A stretch of DNA of 25,664 nt, from positions 1 to 25,664 of the forward strand of contig CAZMSN010000029.1 of assembly GCA_964569015.1 (NCBI GenBank), given 5' to 3'. This DNA comes from CAYQEC01 sp964569015. GTDB taxonomy: Bacteria > Actinomycetota > Acidimicrobiia > Spongiisociales > UBA5794. This document shows, piece by piece, positions 14,585 through 22,230 of the stretch. Under the pieces are notes generated by a model that ran no database searches, was not told the DNA's origin, and saw nothing but the letters and a program-made list of their open reading frames with translations. Position numbers and translations under genes: made by a program. How positions within the stretch are numbered: the stretch's first letter is position 1; each line of letters starts with the position of its first letter.

Positions 14585-16108
14585 TCAGGGGGCTTGGGGA
14601 CCGGCGTCACACCACAGTGGGGAGAAGATGCCCTCGACGATGCCTGTGTCGTCGGCTGAGTCGACCGGCCCCCACAGCAGCGTTCTCTGATCGGCCGAGC
14701 GTTCGAGGATGAAGTGGGGTGAGCCGTCTCTCTCGATGATCTCGACGCTTGAATTGGCGTAAATCGACCGGACGTCGGCGACGGTCTGGCCGAGCCGAAG
14801 CCCGGAGAGGGTCGCCAAGGTATCCGTGTCGTGAGGCTCCCCGCTCGGAGTTGCGGCGAGCCGGTAGCCCACGAGCGTCTGGCCCTCCTCCTCGTCGAGC
14901 AGGATCGCAGTCAGTCCACCCCACCGATAGGTGCTTCCGGTGGATCCGGGGCATAGGCCGTCGGCCTCGAGGGCGGTGCCCTGAGCGTCGGGCTGGCCGA
15001 AGGTCGCCACCAGCCTTCCGAGCGCATCGGTGGACCCGGAGTCCAGGTCGAGGGGTCCTAGAGCGAATGCCCCCAACTGGAGATCGGCGAGCGGAATTGG
15101 GTCACCAACCGGCTCGATTGGGGCAATGGTCGTGGACGTTGTGGTGGAGCTGGTGGTCGTCGTTGCCGGTGAGGTCGTGCTGGTGGTCGCATCGGTGGCG
15201 GTCGGTTGAGGACCCGTGGTCGTGGTGGTCGAGTCGCCGGCGGCCGGCCCGCCGGAATCCCGCAGCACGAAGAAGAACACCAGGAGATAGAGCGCGAGCA
15301 CCCCCGCTGCCACCGCCAAGGCGACCAACCAACCTCGGCGATCGTGCCTCCCGCCAACCGGCCGGCGGGGCCCGGCAGTGACCTCATGCTCGTCGGCGGC
15401 ACGCCTGAGGTACTCCTCGATGATCGGATGGAATTCATCGGTGGCGGGCTCAGCGGCGGTCGCGGCGTCGGGGGAATCGTCCGGCTCCGTCCAGGGCACG
15501 AACTCGGACTCCTCGAGCTGCGGCGGCGACTCTTCAACGGCGCCGGTCGGCTCCATCTCGGGCTCTCTGGCCTCGGGCTCTCTGGCCTCGGGCGTCGCCA
15601 GCCGTGACAGGAGTTCGCCGAGTTCCTCGGGCTCCGGCTCGGGCACTTCGGGTTCCGGTTCGGGCTTCTCGGCCCCGGGCTGGAGCGGGATCTCGCCGAA
15701 CGGGAGCGTGGCGGGGGGTTCGGGTTCGGCCTCGGGCTCGGGCTCGGCCTCGGGCTCCTCGGGTTCCGGTTCGGGCTTCTCGGCTCCGGGCCGGGGCGGG
15801 ACCTCGCCGAACGGGAGCGTGGCGGCGGCTTCCGGTATCTCGGGCTCCGGCTCGGGCTCGCGCTCGCGCACCTCCGGCTCCGACTCGGCTTCGGGAACCT
15901 CGGCCGGGGGCTCGAAATGGACCGTGTCGTCGCCTCCGGCCGCCCTCGTCTGCTCGAGCGGCGGGGTGGGAGCGACCATCGGGGGCGAATCCGTCAGCCG
16001 TCGGTCGATCCAAGTCCTGCCGCACGTCGGGCAGATGGGGACGCTCGCAGGACGGGCGGTCCCGCAGTAGATGCAGATGCCCTCGACTGGAGGCGATGCG
16101 TCGGTCAC
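14585..16108 (-). CDS. Zinc-ribbon, acidic-repeat, membrane-anchored protein with the cluster's unrecognised domain (paralog A)
   Basis: From GTG 16108 the protein has 507 residues. It begins with an N-terminal zinc ribbon (C12, C15, C26, C29), then a long Glu-Pro-rich acidic region (about 65-225) containing a 37-residue tandem repeat starting ATLPFGE (96 and 133). One transmembrane helix (about 260-283), a Thr/Ser-rich linker (about 293-328) and an extracytoplasmic domain (about 336-503) follow. That last domain is homologous to the one at 11557-12477 and also has a cysteine pair (C386, C500). No Shine-Dalgarno precedes the start, but TAAGCT lies 8 nt upstream, so a leaderless transcript is likely. 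It is the first gene of the cluster, 88 nt before the LCP fusion. The ribbon and acidic arm would be cytoplasmic and could bind a partner. Function unknown. Confidence 0.8.
   Translation of the reverse strand: MTDASPPVEGICIYCGTARPASVPICPTCGRTWIDRRLTDSPPMVAPTPPLEQTRAAGGDDTVHFEPPAEVPEAESEPEVREREPEPEPEIPEAAATLPFGEVPPRPGAEKPEPEPEEPEAEPEPEAEPEPPATLPFGEIPLQPGAEKPEPEPEVPEPEPEELGELLSRLATPEAREPEAREPEMEPTGAVEESPPQLEESEFVPWTEPDDSPDAATAAEPATDEFHPIIEEYLRRAADEHEVTAGPRRPVGGRHDRRGWLVALAVAAGVLALYLLVFFFVLRDSGGPAAGDSTTTTTGPQPTATDATTSTTSPATTTTSSTTTSTTIAPIEPVGDPIPLADLQLGAFALGPLDLDSGSTDALGRLVATFGQPDAQGTALEADGLCPGSTGSTYRWGGLTAILLDEEEGQTLVGYRLAATPSGEPHDTDTLATLSGLRLGQTVADVRSIYANSSVEIIERDGSPHFILERSADQRTLLWGPVDSADDTGIVEGIFSPLWCDAGPQAP
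15649..15825. repeat. Direct repeat coding for the Glu-Pro arm
   Basis: A segment of about 65 bp at 15649-15713 recurs with few changes 111 bp later, at 15760-15824. The 111-bp offset is exactly 37 codons and matches the 37-residue protein repeat. It is an in-frame expansion within paralog A. Confidence 0.8.
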
Positions 16109-16116
16109 GGTCAGGT

Positions 16117-16143
16117 AGCTTACGAGCGGTTCGCGATCTACAA
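16117..16143 (-). promoter_or_regulatory. Candidate leaderless promoter of the envelope cluster
   Basis: On the minus strand TTGTAG (16143-16138), 15 nt and TAAGCT (16122-16117) precede GTG 16108 by 8 nt. The spacer is short, but the -10 box and its distance to the start fit a leaderless message. Confidence 0.4.
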
Positions 16144-16434
16144 CGGATATCTGCTCGTCGGTTCTCCCTCAAATGCATTCTCGCTGCGAGAGGGAGGGTG
16201 AGACGAGGAAACGGTCGGCGTGGTGGGCCCTTTCCCAGGAAGCTGAGGGGACGAGAACGAGCAGCGCTCACCTCACGCTGCGCCCGTGCTCGTGGAAGGG
16301 CGCGTCTCTGCCAGTGATAGCACTTACATCGGAGAGCGTCCCCGTATTCTGTCTGGGGACATGAGAAGGAATGAATTCGCGATGTGGAACGTTCTCAGAT
16401 TGACATTGAGGCGATAGTCACCGCCTTTGGGGGG

Positions 16435-16463
16435 TTCACAAACCCCCGGCATTGTGTGATAGT
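16435..16463 (+). promoter_or_regulatory. Candidate promoter of the sigma factor gene
   Basis: TTCACA (16435-16440), 17 nt and GATAGT (16458-16463), preceded by TGT as an extended -10, make a good sigma-70 promoter. The predicted transcript start is near 16470, about 100 nt before ATG 16572. Confidence 0.5.
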
Positions 16464-16478
16464 GAGGCGAGCCCCCAC

Positions 16479-16496
16479 TTGTGATGCATTTCACAA
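16479..16496. promoter_or_regulatory. CRP/FNR-type operator
   Basis: TTGTGA-TGCATT-TCACAA is a perfect palindrome containing TGTGA-N6-TCACA, the consensus of CRP-family regulators including the mycobacterial CRP. It lies about 10-25 nt downstream of the predicted sigma-gene transcript start, where binding would be expected to repress that promoter. Confidence 0.55.
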
Positions 16497-16571
16497 ACGT
16501 CGTGGAGAGACAGCGCGATGGGGTTTTGATGGCGGACGCGGGCTGGTGGCACCTCGTTGGAGGATTACGGA

Positions 16572-17621
16572 ATGGCGAATGGCGGTAATGCGCGAGATAC
16601 GGTGCTCGATCGGGCAATGAGAGAGCGCCTCGAGGCAAAGGAGCGCGTGGAGCGTGACACTTTGTCGCGCTCGCGTCGCGACCGTGATCGCAACAAGCTC
16701 ACCGACGAGCGTGGCCGCCTCACCACCGATCTCGTCAGCCAGTACCTCACCGCCATCGGTGAGTACGAGCTCCTCACCGCCGAGCGTGAGGTGGAGTACG
16801 CCCAGAAGATCGAGGCCGGCCAGGACGCGCAGGAGAAGCTCGACGCCGGTGATTTCTCCGGCAGGACCGACGAGGTGGGGCTGCGCCGCAAGGTGCGACG
16901 CGGCCGTGAAGCGAAGGATGCGTTCCTCACCGCCAACCTGCGGCTGGTCGTGGCCAACGCCCGCCGGTACGCCAACACATCCGGGATCGATTTCCTCGAC
17001 CTGATCCAGGAGGGGAACCTCGGCCTCATCCGTGCCGTCGAGAAGTTCGATTGGCGCAAGGGCTTCAAGTTCTCCACCTACGCCACATGGTGGATCAGGC
17101 AGGCGATCACCCGTGCCATCGCCGACAAGTCGCGCACCGTCCGTATTCCGGTGCACCTGCACGACACCCTGGCCGCCGTGCGGGCGGCACAGGCGAGCCT
17201 CAAGGCAGAGTTGGGGCGTGAGCCCAGGCCCGAAGAGATCGCTGAGGAAGCCGGTGTCAACGTCGACAAAGTCGAGCTCGCGCTGGGCGTTGCCGACACC
17301 GTCTCGCTCGAGCAGCCGGTAGGTGAGGACGGCGCTCAGTTGGGCGACTTCATCGAGGATGAGGATGCGGTCGATCCGGTCAGGGTGACCGAGGAGCTCG
17401 ATATCGCCGACAGTCTGCGCAAGTCGATCGAGCGTCTCCCCAACCGGGAAGGACGCATTCTGGCCCTGCGCTACGGGTTCTACGACGGAGTGCCGCGCAC
17501 CCTCGAAGAGATCGGTGAGGAGTTCAATCTCACTCGGGAGCGCATCCGGCAACTCGAGAAGCTGGCGCTGTGCAGGCTGCGCCACCCGTCGTTCGGAATC
17601 CGCGAGCAAGATCTGCTGTAG
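16572..17621 (+). CDS. RNA polymerase sigma-70 factor (RpoD/SigB-like)
   Basis: The 349-residue factor has region 1.2 (about 53-83), region 2 with AFLTANLRLVVANARRYA (117-134) and FSTYATWWIRQAITRAIAD (167-185), region 3 (about 200-250) and region 4.2 with RTLEEIGEEFNLTRERIRQ (309-327). There is no long region 1.1. This is shorter than most primary actinobacterial sigma factors and more like group 2 (SigB/HrdD) factors, though a primary role is not excluded. Start ATG 16572 has GGAGG 9 nt upstream; the frame also allows TTG 16557. A CRP-type palindrome lies in its leader. Confidence 0.92.
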   Translation: MANGGNARDTVLDRAMRERLEAKERVERDTLSRSRRDRDRNKLTDERGRLTTDLVSQYLTAIGEYELLTAEREVEYAQKIEAGQDAQEKLDAGDFSGRTDEVGLRRKVRRGREAKDAFLTANLRLVVANARRYANTSGIDFLDLIQEGNLGLIRAVEKFDWRKGFKFSTYATWWIRQAITRAIADKSRTVRIPVHLHDTLAAVRAAQASLKAELGREPRPEEIAEEAGVNVDKVELALGVADTVSLEQPVGEDGAQLGDFIEDEDAVDPVRVTEELDIADSLRKSIERLPNREGRILALRYGFYDGVPRTLEEIGEEFNLTRERIRQLEKLALCRLRHPSFGIREQDLL

Positions 17622-17673
17622 GCCGGAAGGCCATCAGCGTTGTGCGCTTTTCGCTTCGCGCAGCCGCGGCCTA
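17619..17673 (+). terminator. Possible terminator after the sigma factor gene
   Basis: TAGGCCG (17619-17625) pairs with CGGCCTA (17667-17673), and TGCGC (17643-17647) pairs with GCGCA (17658-17662) inside. The T-rich stretch is in the inner loop rather than after the stem, so termination is uncertain. Confidence 0.35.
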
Positions 17674-17711
17674 CCGCTAATGTCCGGAACGACTGAGGGG
17701 CTGGAGGCACC

Positions 17712-18086
17712 ATGCAGCTGCATTCACTCGTGGGAGGCGCTGCCGAGATCATCGGTCCGGAGGCCACGCTGGCCTCGGCGGCGGCCGGAATGATTGACGA
17801 GTCGGTCGACTATCTCGCCGTTGTCGATGGCCACAGTCTGGTCGGGATCATCACCGAACGCGATCTGGTGTTGTCGATCTGTGACGGGGCTGACCCCGAG
17901 GAAGAGGTCGTCCGTGACTGGATGAGCGAGGCGCCCGATACCTTTGCCCCCAACGTCATGGTGCGTGAGGCCGCCGCCTGGCTGCTGGAAACCGGCTACC
18001 GGCATCTCCCGGTCATGGCCGAGGGCGAGCTGCTCGGCATCGTGGGCATCCGCGATCTGCTGTGGGCCCTGGCCCAGAACGCCTGA
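17712..18086 (+). CDS. Two-CBS-domain protein
   Basis: The 124-residue protein consists of two CBS motifs (about 7-62 and 74-123), with the GIITERDLV and GIVGIRDLL segments that end each motif. Stand-alone CBS pairs sense adenine nucleotides or related ligands and usually act on a partner protein, which cannot be named here. Start ATG 17712 has GGAGG 4 nt upstream. It follows the sigma factor by 90 nt. Confidence 0.88.
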   Translation: MQLHSLVGGAAEIIGPEATLASAAAGMIDESVDYLAVVDGHSLVGIITERDLVLSICDGADPEEEVVRDWMSEAPDTFAPNVMVREAAAWLLETGYRHLPVMAEGELLGIVGIRDLLWALAQNA

Positions 18087-18144
18087 CGATTGCCGGGGTC
18101 GCCCAGCACAGCTTCACCGCGCTTCGTGACCGGGCGCTCGCCGA

Positions 18145-18178
18145 CAGGTTTCTCTGCGATTCCCTAACGCAGAACCTG
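18145..18178. terminator. Bidirectional hairpin between convergent genes
   Basis: CAGGTT-TCT-CTGCG (18145-18158) pairs with CGCAG-AACCTG (18168-18178), giving an 11-bp stem with one bulge and a 9-nt loop. It covers the stop codon of the minus-strand gene and lies 58 nt past the CBS gene. There is no T-run. Confidence 0.4.
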
Positions 18179-18550
18179 GGTCAGCCGGCGATTGATGGCG
18201 TCGAGCACCGCCCGCACCGTGGCCCTCGTCGCATCGCTCTCCCGGAGCAGCGCGCTCCCGACCATCAGCTGGTCCATTCCCTCCATCATCACCTGAGCCA
18301 TCGCGATCTGCGCCTCGCCGAGGTCGGTGGTGGCAACGGCCGCCAGGGAGAGTGCCACACGGTTGTCTGCGACCTGCTCGACCGCCCGTAGGGTGGCTTC
18401 GCCGAGCAAGCGGGTCCGCGCGATGTCATTGTTGTCGCCGACGGCCTCGCCGGAGTACTGAGCGTCCTGCCAACCGAGCGTGACGACCACACGCGCCTGA
18501 TCGCCTAGTTCGTCTTGCTGAACACTGATGATGGCCGGACGCTCGCTCAT
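18164..18550 (-). CDS. Unrecognised conserved-looking small protein
   Basis: The 128-residue protein appears soluble. It alternates strand-like and helical segments: RVVVTLGWQDAQYSGEA, then TRLLGEATLRAVEQV, then a hydrophobic strand with QIAMAQVMMEG, then LMVGSALL and a final helix ATVRAVLDAINRRLTQVL. The order strand-helix-strand-helix with an LVGSALLR-like turn suggests a small alpha/beta ligand-binding or dimerisation domain, but I cannot name it. TAGCCT lies 7 nt upstream of ATG 18550, compatible with a leaderless start. It lies 57 nt after the HerA-like gene. Confidence 0.7.
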   Translation of the reverse strand: MSERPAIISVQQDELGDQARVVVTLGWQDAQYSGEAVGDNNDIARTRLLGEATLRAVEQVADNRVALSLAAVATTDLGEAQIAMAQVMMEGMDQLMVGSALLRESDATRATVRAVLDAINRRLTQVLR

Positions 18551-18607
18551 GCTTCGGAGGCTACCTTTCTGAGCCGGGGTGGCGAAGGATCGTGTACCTG
18601 TAGTGGT

Positions 18608-20968
18608 TCATGCAACTGGGATCCACACCAGCGCCATCTCGTCGATGCTGATGTCGTTCTTCTCGAGGCCCACCTCTGTCTCTTCGACGGCCTCGGCGTG
18701 GGCTTCCCAGCGGTCGTTGATCTCTTCCAACTCCTCGATGAGATCTGTCTCGAGTCTCTGCCGCTCGGCGGCCTTGTCATGGGCCTTCGCCTCTGCGGTG
18801 GCGAGCCGCTGTTCCTTGGAACGGGCCGCGCGCCGGCTGCGGGCGGAGCCGGTGACGGCGCGGGTGCTCTTGCGGCCGAGCAGCACGTTGATGACGGCGC
18901 CCGCCGAATCGATCACCTGCTGTTGGCGTGCGCCCTCGAGGTCGACCTCGATCTCTGCCGCCCTCCGCTCGGCGGCGGCGAGCTGGTCCTGCACTCGTTG
19001 TACCTTCTTCTCGTACTTGTCTCTCAACTGGGCAGTCTCGGCATCGGCCTCGGCCTGAGCGGCGGTGTCGCAGCGCTCGAGGAACTCCTCGCGTGTCTCG
19101 CCGACCCGGGAGTACAGCTTCAGTTTGGGGTTCTTGAGGATGTGGACGGCCTGTTCCCGGAAGAGATGCTCTTCGAGCCGATTGGTCGCCTCCCGCCAGA
19201 AGGTCTTCTCGGCGATCTCTGCCGTTGGGAGCACGTATACCGCGTCCTCGGGAACCAGGGCGGAAAAGTCCCTCTCGTCGTAGTCCACGCGGCAAGCCTC
19301 GCCGAAATCCGGGGCGGCCGCGACAGGATTGAGGATCGCCTCCCATTCCTCGCGGTGAGTCAACCCGGCAGGGGTGTCGTCGTAGACCAGACCGACCCGG
19401 GCCGCGATGCCGGCCTGATACCGGTGCGAGGCCGGGTCCGCGCCAACGGCGTCGAGCCAGCCGGCGGAAGGATCGACGTGGTGGGACGGCACCCCTTCGG
19501 CGACCGTGGGCATCACCGCCGACTCGTCGTCACCGAGCGGCGGGGCGGGCTCGGCCCGGGCGGCTTCAGCGGTGGCCGGTACCTCGACGTCGCCGACGAG
19601 CAGACCGATCTGCCGGCGGGTCAGGGGCCCGCGCAGGTAGGAGAGGGCCCAGCGGGTGGTGAAGAGCTCGGGCGCGGGCTCGCGGGTGCTGTGCAGCAGG
19701 AACTGCCGCTTGTCGAGGCCGGAGATGATCCGGTCCAACTCGGCGATGTCGGTGCCGCCGCGGGCTGATTGCAGCGCCTCCAGGATCCGGGCCTTGTCGC
19801 GCTCGGTCTGGAGCCGTCCGATGCACCAGGTGCCGGCGTTGGACATTGCCTTGTAGTCGAGGTCGACCGGATTCTGCGTCGAAAGCAGCAGGCCGACTCC
19901 GAAGGCGCGGGCCTGCTTGAGCAACGTCAGGATCGGCTTCTTGGCGGGAGGCTCGGCGGTGGGCGGTACGAACCCGAACACCTCGTCCATGTAGACCAGG
20001 GCGCGCAAGTCGCCGCTGCCGGATTGGGCCCGCATCCAGGTGACCAACTTCGAGAGCACCAGCGTCACGACGAATTGGCGCTCCTGCTCGGAGAGGTGGG
20101 CGAGGTAGAGAATCGCCGCCTGGGGCTCGCCGTCTCGCCACAGCAGGTCCTGCACGTCGATTGGGGGTCCTTCCATCCAGGCGGAGAAGGCGGGAGACGC
20201 CGCCAGGCCGTTGAGCTTCATGGCGAGCTGGACACGATCGTTCTCCGGGAAGAAGGTGTCGATCTCGAAGACGCCCAGCTTGCGGAGAGGCGGACGCTGC
20301 ACCTGGGCGAGGAGCGTGGCGAGATCGAGCGCTTGGCCGGCCCGCCAGGCATGCTCGATGAGGTTGGAGAGCAGGATGTGCTCTCGGGAGGAAATGGGGT
20401 CGGCGTCGATGTCGATGAGCCCGAGCAAGCCCGACACGAAGCCCTGGATCTCGTCGCGCAGCGTTTCGGCCTCCTCGTCCCAGTCGAGGCCCGGTGCGTC
20501 GAGCGAGCCGACGATGTTGAGGGGGACACCGGCGGATGATCCGGGGGTGTAGATGGTGAAGCCGGCGCCATCCTTCAGGTCCCGGATCCGGCTGCCATCC
20601 TGATCCCATTTGGCGAGGCCGTTTCGCCACAACTCAGCGGTCTCGGTCGCCATCTCGGAGACGGTCTTGTCCTCCTTGCGAGCCTCGGCCTCGTCGATCC
20701 ACGGCTCGAAGTCGGACGGTGCGAGGTCGGGGAACGTGAGGAGGAGGTTGGTCATGTCCCCTTTGGGGTCGAGGATGAGTGCAGGGATGCCGGCGAGCAG
20801 CGCTTCCTCGAGACAGATGATGCCGAGGCCGGTCTTGCCGGACCCGGTCATACCCACGATCACGCCGTGGGTGGTGAGGTCACTGGGGTCGTAGTCGACG
20901 AGTTCGTCGGTTCGCTCTCGGCTGGCGGCATCGATGACGCCGCCCAGATAGAAACCATCAGTGCTCAT
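18608..20968 (-). CDS. HerA/FtsK-fold ATPase with C-terminal coiled coil
   Basis: The 786-residue protein begins with a DUF87/HerA-type ATPase. Walker A is GMTGSGKT (39-46), ILDPKGD (65-71) is a HerA-like acidic motif, Walker B is ALVYMDE (323-329), and LLSTQNP (361-367) is a sensor region. After a middle part (about 480-630) comes a long charged coiled coil (about 640-765) ending in a short hydrophobic tail. Such stand-alone HerA-like ATPases are widespread; a DNA-translocating or remodelling role is likely, but no NurA-like nuclease partner is in the window. Start ATG 20968 has AGAGGA 9 nt upstream. An 11-codon frame (ATG 20994) with TACACT 8 nt before it overlaps this start. Confidence 0.85.
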   Translation of the reverse strand: MSTDGFYLGGVIDAASRERTDELVDYDPSDLTTHGVIVGMTGSGKTGLGIICLEEALLAGIPALILDPKGDMTNLLLTFPDLAPSDFEPWIDEAEARKEDKTVSEMATETAELWRNGLAKWDQDGSRIRDLKDGAGFTIYTPGSSAGVPLNIVGSLDAPGLDWDEEAETLRDEIQGFVSGLLGLIDIDADPISSREHILLSNLIEHAWRAGQALDLATLLAQVQRPPLRKLGVFEIDTFFPENDRVQLAMKLNGLAASPAFSAWMEGPPIDVQDLLWRDGEPQAAILYLAHLSEQERQFVVTLVLSKLVTWMRAQSGSGDLRALVYMDEVFGFVPPTAEPPAKKPILTLLKQARAFGVGLLLSTQNPVDLDYKAMSNAGTWCIGRLQTERDKARILEALQSARGGTDIAELDRIISGLDKRQFLLHSTREPAPELFTTRWALSYLRGPLTRRQIGLLVGDVEVPATAEAARAEPAPPLGDDESAVMPTVAEGVPSHHVDPSAGWLDAVGADPASHRYQAGIAARVGLVYDDTPAGLTHREEWEAILNPVAAAPDFGEACRVDYDERDFSALVPEDAVYVLPTAEIAEKTFWREATNRLEEHLFREQAVHILKNPKLKLYSRVGETREEFLERCDTAAQAEADAETAQLRDKYEKKVQRVQDQLAAAERRAAEIEVDLEGARQQQVIDSAGAVINVLLGRKSTRAVTGSARSRRAARSKEQRLATAEAKAHDKAAERQRLETDLIEELEEINDRWEAHAEAVEETEVGLEKNDISIDEMALVWIPVA

Positions 20969-21099
20969 CGGTCACCGTCCTCTTCGTGGGCATCCGAGGC
21001 GAGTGTAGAGCGGCGGCCTCCGCTCGGTCCGGGCGATCTCGTGAGGTTTCCTTGGCTCCGATGTGCTGTGAGCGGGACGGGACGTGGCCGGGCCTGCGA

Positions 21100-21681
21100 T
21101 CACCCGGCAGGCGTGAGCTGGGCCTCGATCTCGAGTGTGACGTCCTTGCTCACCAGCACGCCGCCCGAGTCGAGGGGGACGTTCCAAGTGAGATCGAACT
21201 CCGCACGGCTCAGCTCGCCACTTGCCGAGATCCCGGCCTTGAGCTTGCCCCACGGATCGGTGACGGCCCCGACGAAGTCGACTGCGAGTGTCACCGGTCG
21301 GGTGACCTCACGGATGGTGAGATCACCGGTCACCGACCAGCCGTCCCGTTCGGGGTGGATCGATGTGCTACGGAAGGTGATCGTCGGGTACTGCGCGGTA
21401 TTCAGGAAGTCGGGCGAGCGTAGATGTTCGTCTCGATCGGCGTTGCCGGTGTTGACGCTGGCGGCTTGGAGGACGATCTCGACCGTGGATTCGGCGGGGT
21501 CCTCCTCCACCTCGATCGTGCCGGCGACCTCGGTGAACGAGCCGCGCACTTTCGTCACCATCAGGTGTCGGACGACGAACCCGAAGCTCTGGTGTTGGGG
21601 GTCGACGACCCAGGTCCCGGCGACCGGCACCTCTCGGCCGTCGATGACACGGGATCCACTTGTAGCGGCGCTGTCTGCCAT
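21100..21681 (-). CDS. YceI family protein
   Basis: The 193-residue protein has the YceI lipocalin-like beta-barrel signature: GTWVVDPQHQSFGFVVRHLMVTKVRGSF (23-50), then DEHLRSPDFLNTAQYPTITF (84-103), then DLTIREVTRPV (119-129). YceI proteins bind isoprenoid or other hydrophobic ligands. No signal peptide is present, so it should be cytoplasmic. Start ATG 21681 has GAGGGG 7 nt upstream. It is divergent from a MarR gene, and both promoters overlap two shared operators. Confidence 0.92.
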   Translation of the reverse strand: MADSAATSGSRVIDGREVPVAGTWVVDPQHQSFGFVVRHLMVTKVRGSFTEVAGTIEVEEDPAESTVEIVLQAASVNTGNADRDEHLRSPDFLNTAQYPTITFRSTSIHPERDGWSVTGDLTIREVTRPVTLAVDFVGAVTDPWGKLKAGISASGELSRAEFDLTWNVPLDSGGVLVSKDVTLEIEAQLTPAG

Positions 21682-21701
21682 GGCGCGTCCCCTCGTTGGG
21701 T

Positions 21702-21720
21702 TGGTTGCAGGATGCAACCA
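21702..21720. promoter_or_regulatory. MarR operator 1
   Basis: TGGTTGCA-GGA-TGCAACCA is a perfect 8-bp-arm palindrome with a 3-nt centre. It lies at the predicted yceI transcript start and overlaps the yceI -10 box by four bases. Confidence 0.75.
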
Positions 21721-21745
21721 TAATAGGGATAGTTGCACTGTGCAA
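21717..21745 (-). promoter_or_regulatory. yceI promoter
   Basis: On the minus strand TTGCAC (21745-21740), 17 nt and TATGGT (21722-21717). The -35 box lies inside operator 2. Confidence 0.6.
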
Positions 21746-21746
21746 C
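21732..21746. promoter_or_regulatory. MarR operator 2
   Basis: GTTGCA-CTG-TGCAAC has the same half-sites and 3-nt spacing as operator 1, centre to centre 28 bp. It contains the -35 boxes of both divergent promoters. Confidence 0.75.
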
Positions 21747-21762
21747 GAGTTTGTCGTATTCT
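21733..21762 (+). promoter_or_regulatory. marR promoter, probably leaderless
   Basis: TTGCAC (21733-21738), 18 nt and TATTCT (21757-21762), 6 nt before ATG 21769, with no Shine-Dalgarno. Confidence 0.6.
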
Positions 21763-21768
21763 CGTCCT

Positions 21769-22230
21769 ATGCCGGTTCGCATCGACCCCGTTCGCCTGGA
21801 GGCGTGGCGCATGTTCCTCGTGGCGCACGCCCGCCTCATCGACAAGCTCAATCACGAGATGGAGGACGAGGCCGGTATCCCGCTGACCTGGTATGAGGTG
21901 CTGCTTCGCTTGCACGAGTCGGGAGAAGGGCGGCTTCGCATGCACGAGATGGCCGAGTCGCTGCTGCTGAGCCGCAGCGCAGCCACCCGTCTCGTGGAGC
22001 GCATGGAGAAGGCGGGCCTGGTCCGACGCCTCCGATGTGACTCAGATCACCGCGGCACATTCGTGGCGTTCACCGACGAAGGGGCTGAGGTGTTCCGGCG
22101 AGCCGGCCCCCGGCATCTCGAGGGGATCGCCGAGCACTTCACGGGCCTCGTCAGCGCCGCCGAGGCTGAAACGATCGAGGGTGTGGCGCGGCGGATCGTC
22201 GGAGCGCTCGAGGCTCAACCGGGAGGCTGA
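21769..22230 (+). CDS. MarR-family transcriptional regulator
   Basis: The 153-residue protein has the MarR layout: an N-terminal dimerisation helix, a winged helix (about 38-105) with recognition helix SRSAATRLVERMEKAGLV (66-83), the wing RCDSDHRGTFVAFTDEG (86-102) and C-terminal dimerisation helices. I chose ATG 21769 because TATTCT lies 6 nt upstream; the frame opens earlier but inside the operators. Two identical-type palindromes in the shared upstream region suggest autorepression and control of yceI. The ligand is unknown. Its 3' end overlaps the convergent LOG gene by 16 nt. Confidence 0.92.
   Translation: MPVRIDPVRLEAWRMFLVAHARLIDKLNHEMEDEAGIPLTWYEVLLRLHESGEGRLRMHEMAESLLLSRSAATRLVERMEKAGLVRRLRCDSDHRGTFVAFTDEGAEVFRRAGPRHLEGIAEHFTGLVSAAEAETIEGVARRIVGALEAQPGG

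Larger units (their letters stand above)
16109..16571. other. Divergent control region between paralog A and the sigma factor
   Basis: These 463 nt hold no gene I can support. Structures include GTCCCC/GGGGAC around 16339-16361, GGGGGTT-CACA-AACCCCC (16430-16447) overlapping the sigma-gene -35 box, the nine-base direct repeat TTCACAAAC (16435 and 16490), and the TGTGA palindrome listed separately. Confidence 0.6.

Noticed and set aside
20962..20994. An 11-codon upstream frame (ATG 20994) with TACACT 8 nt before it, overlapping the HerA-like start
   Set aside because: No informative codon bias is visible, and AGAGGA before ATG 20968 suffices for the main gene. It is noted only as a possible 5' leader feature.
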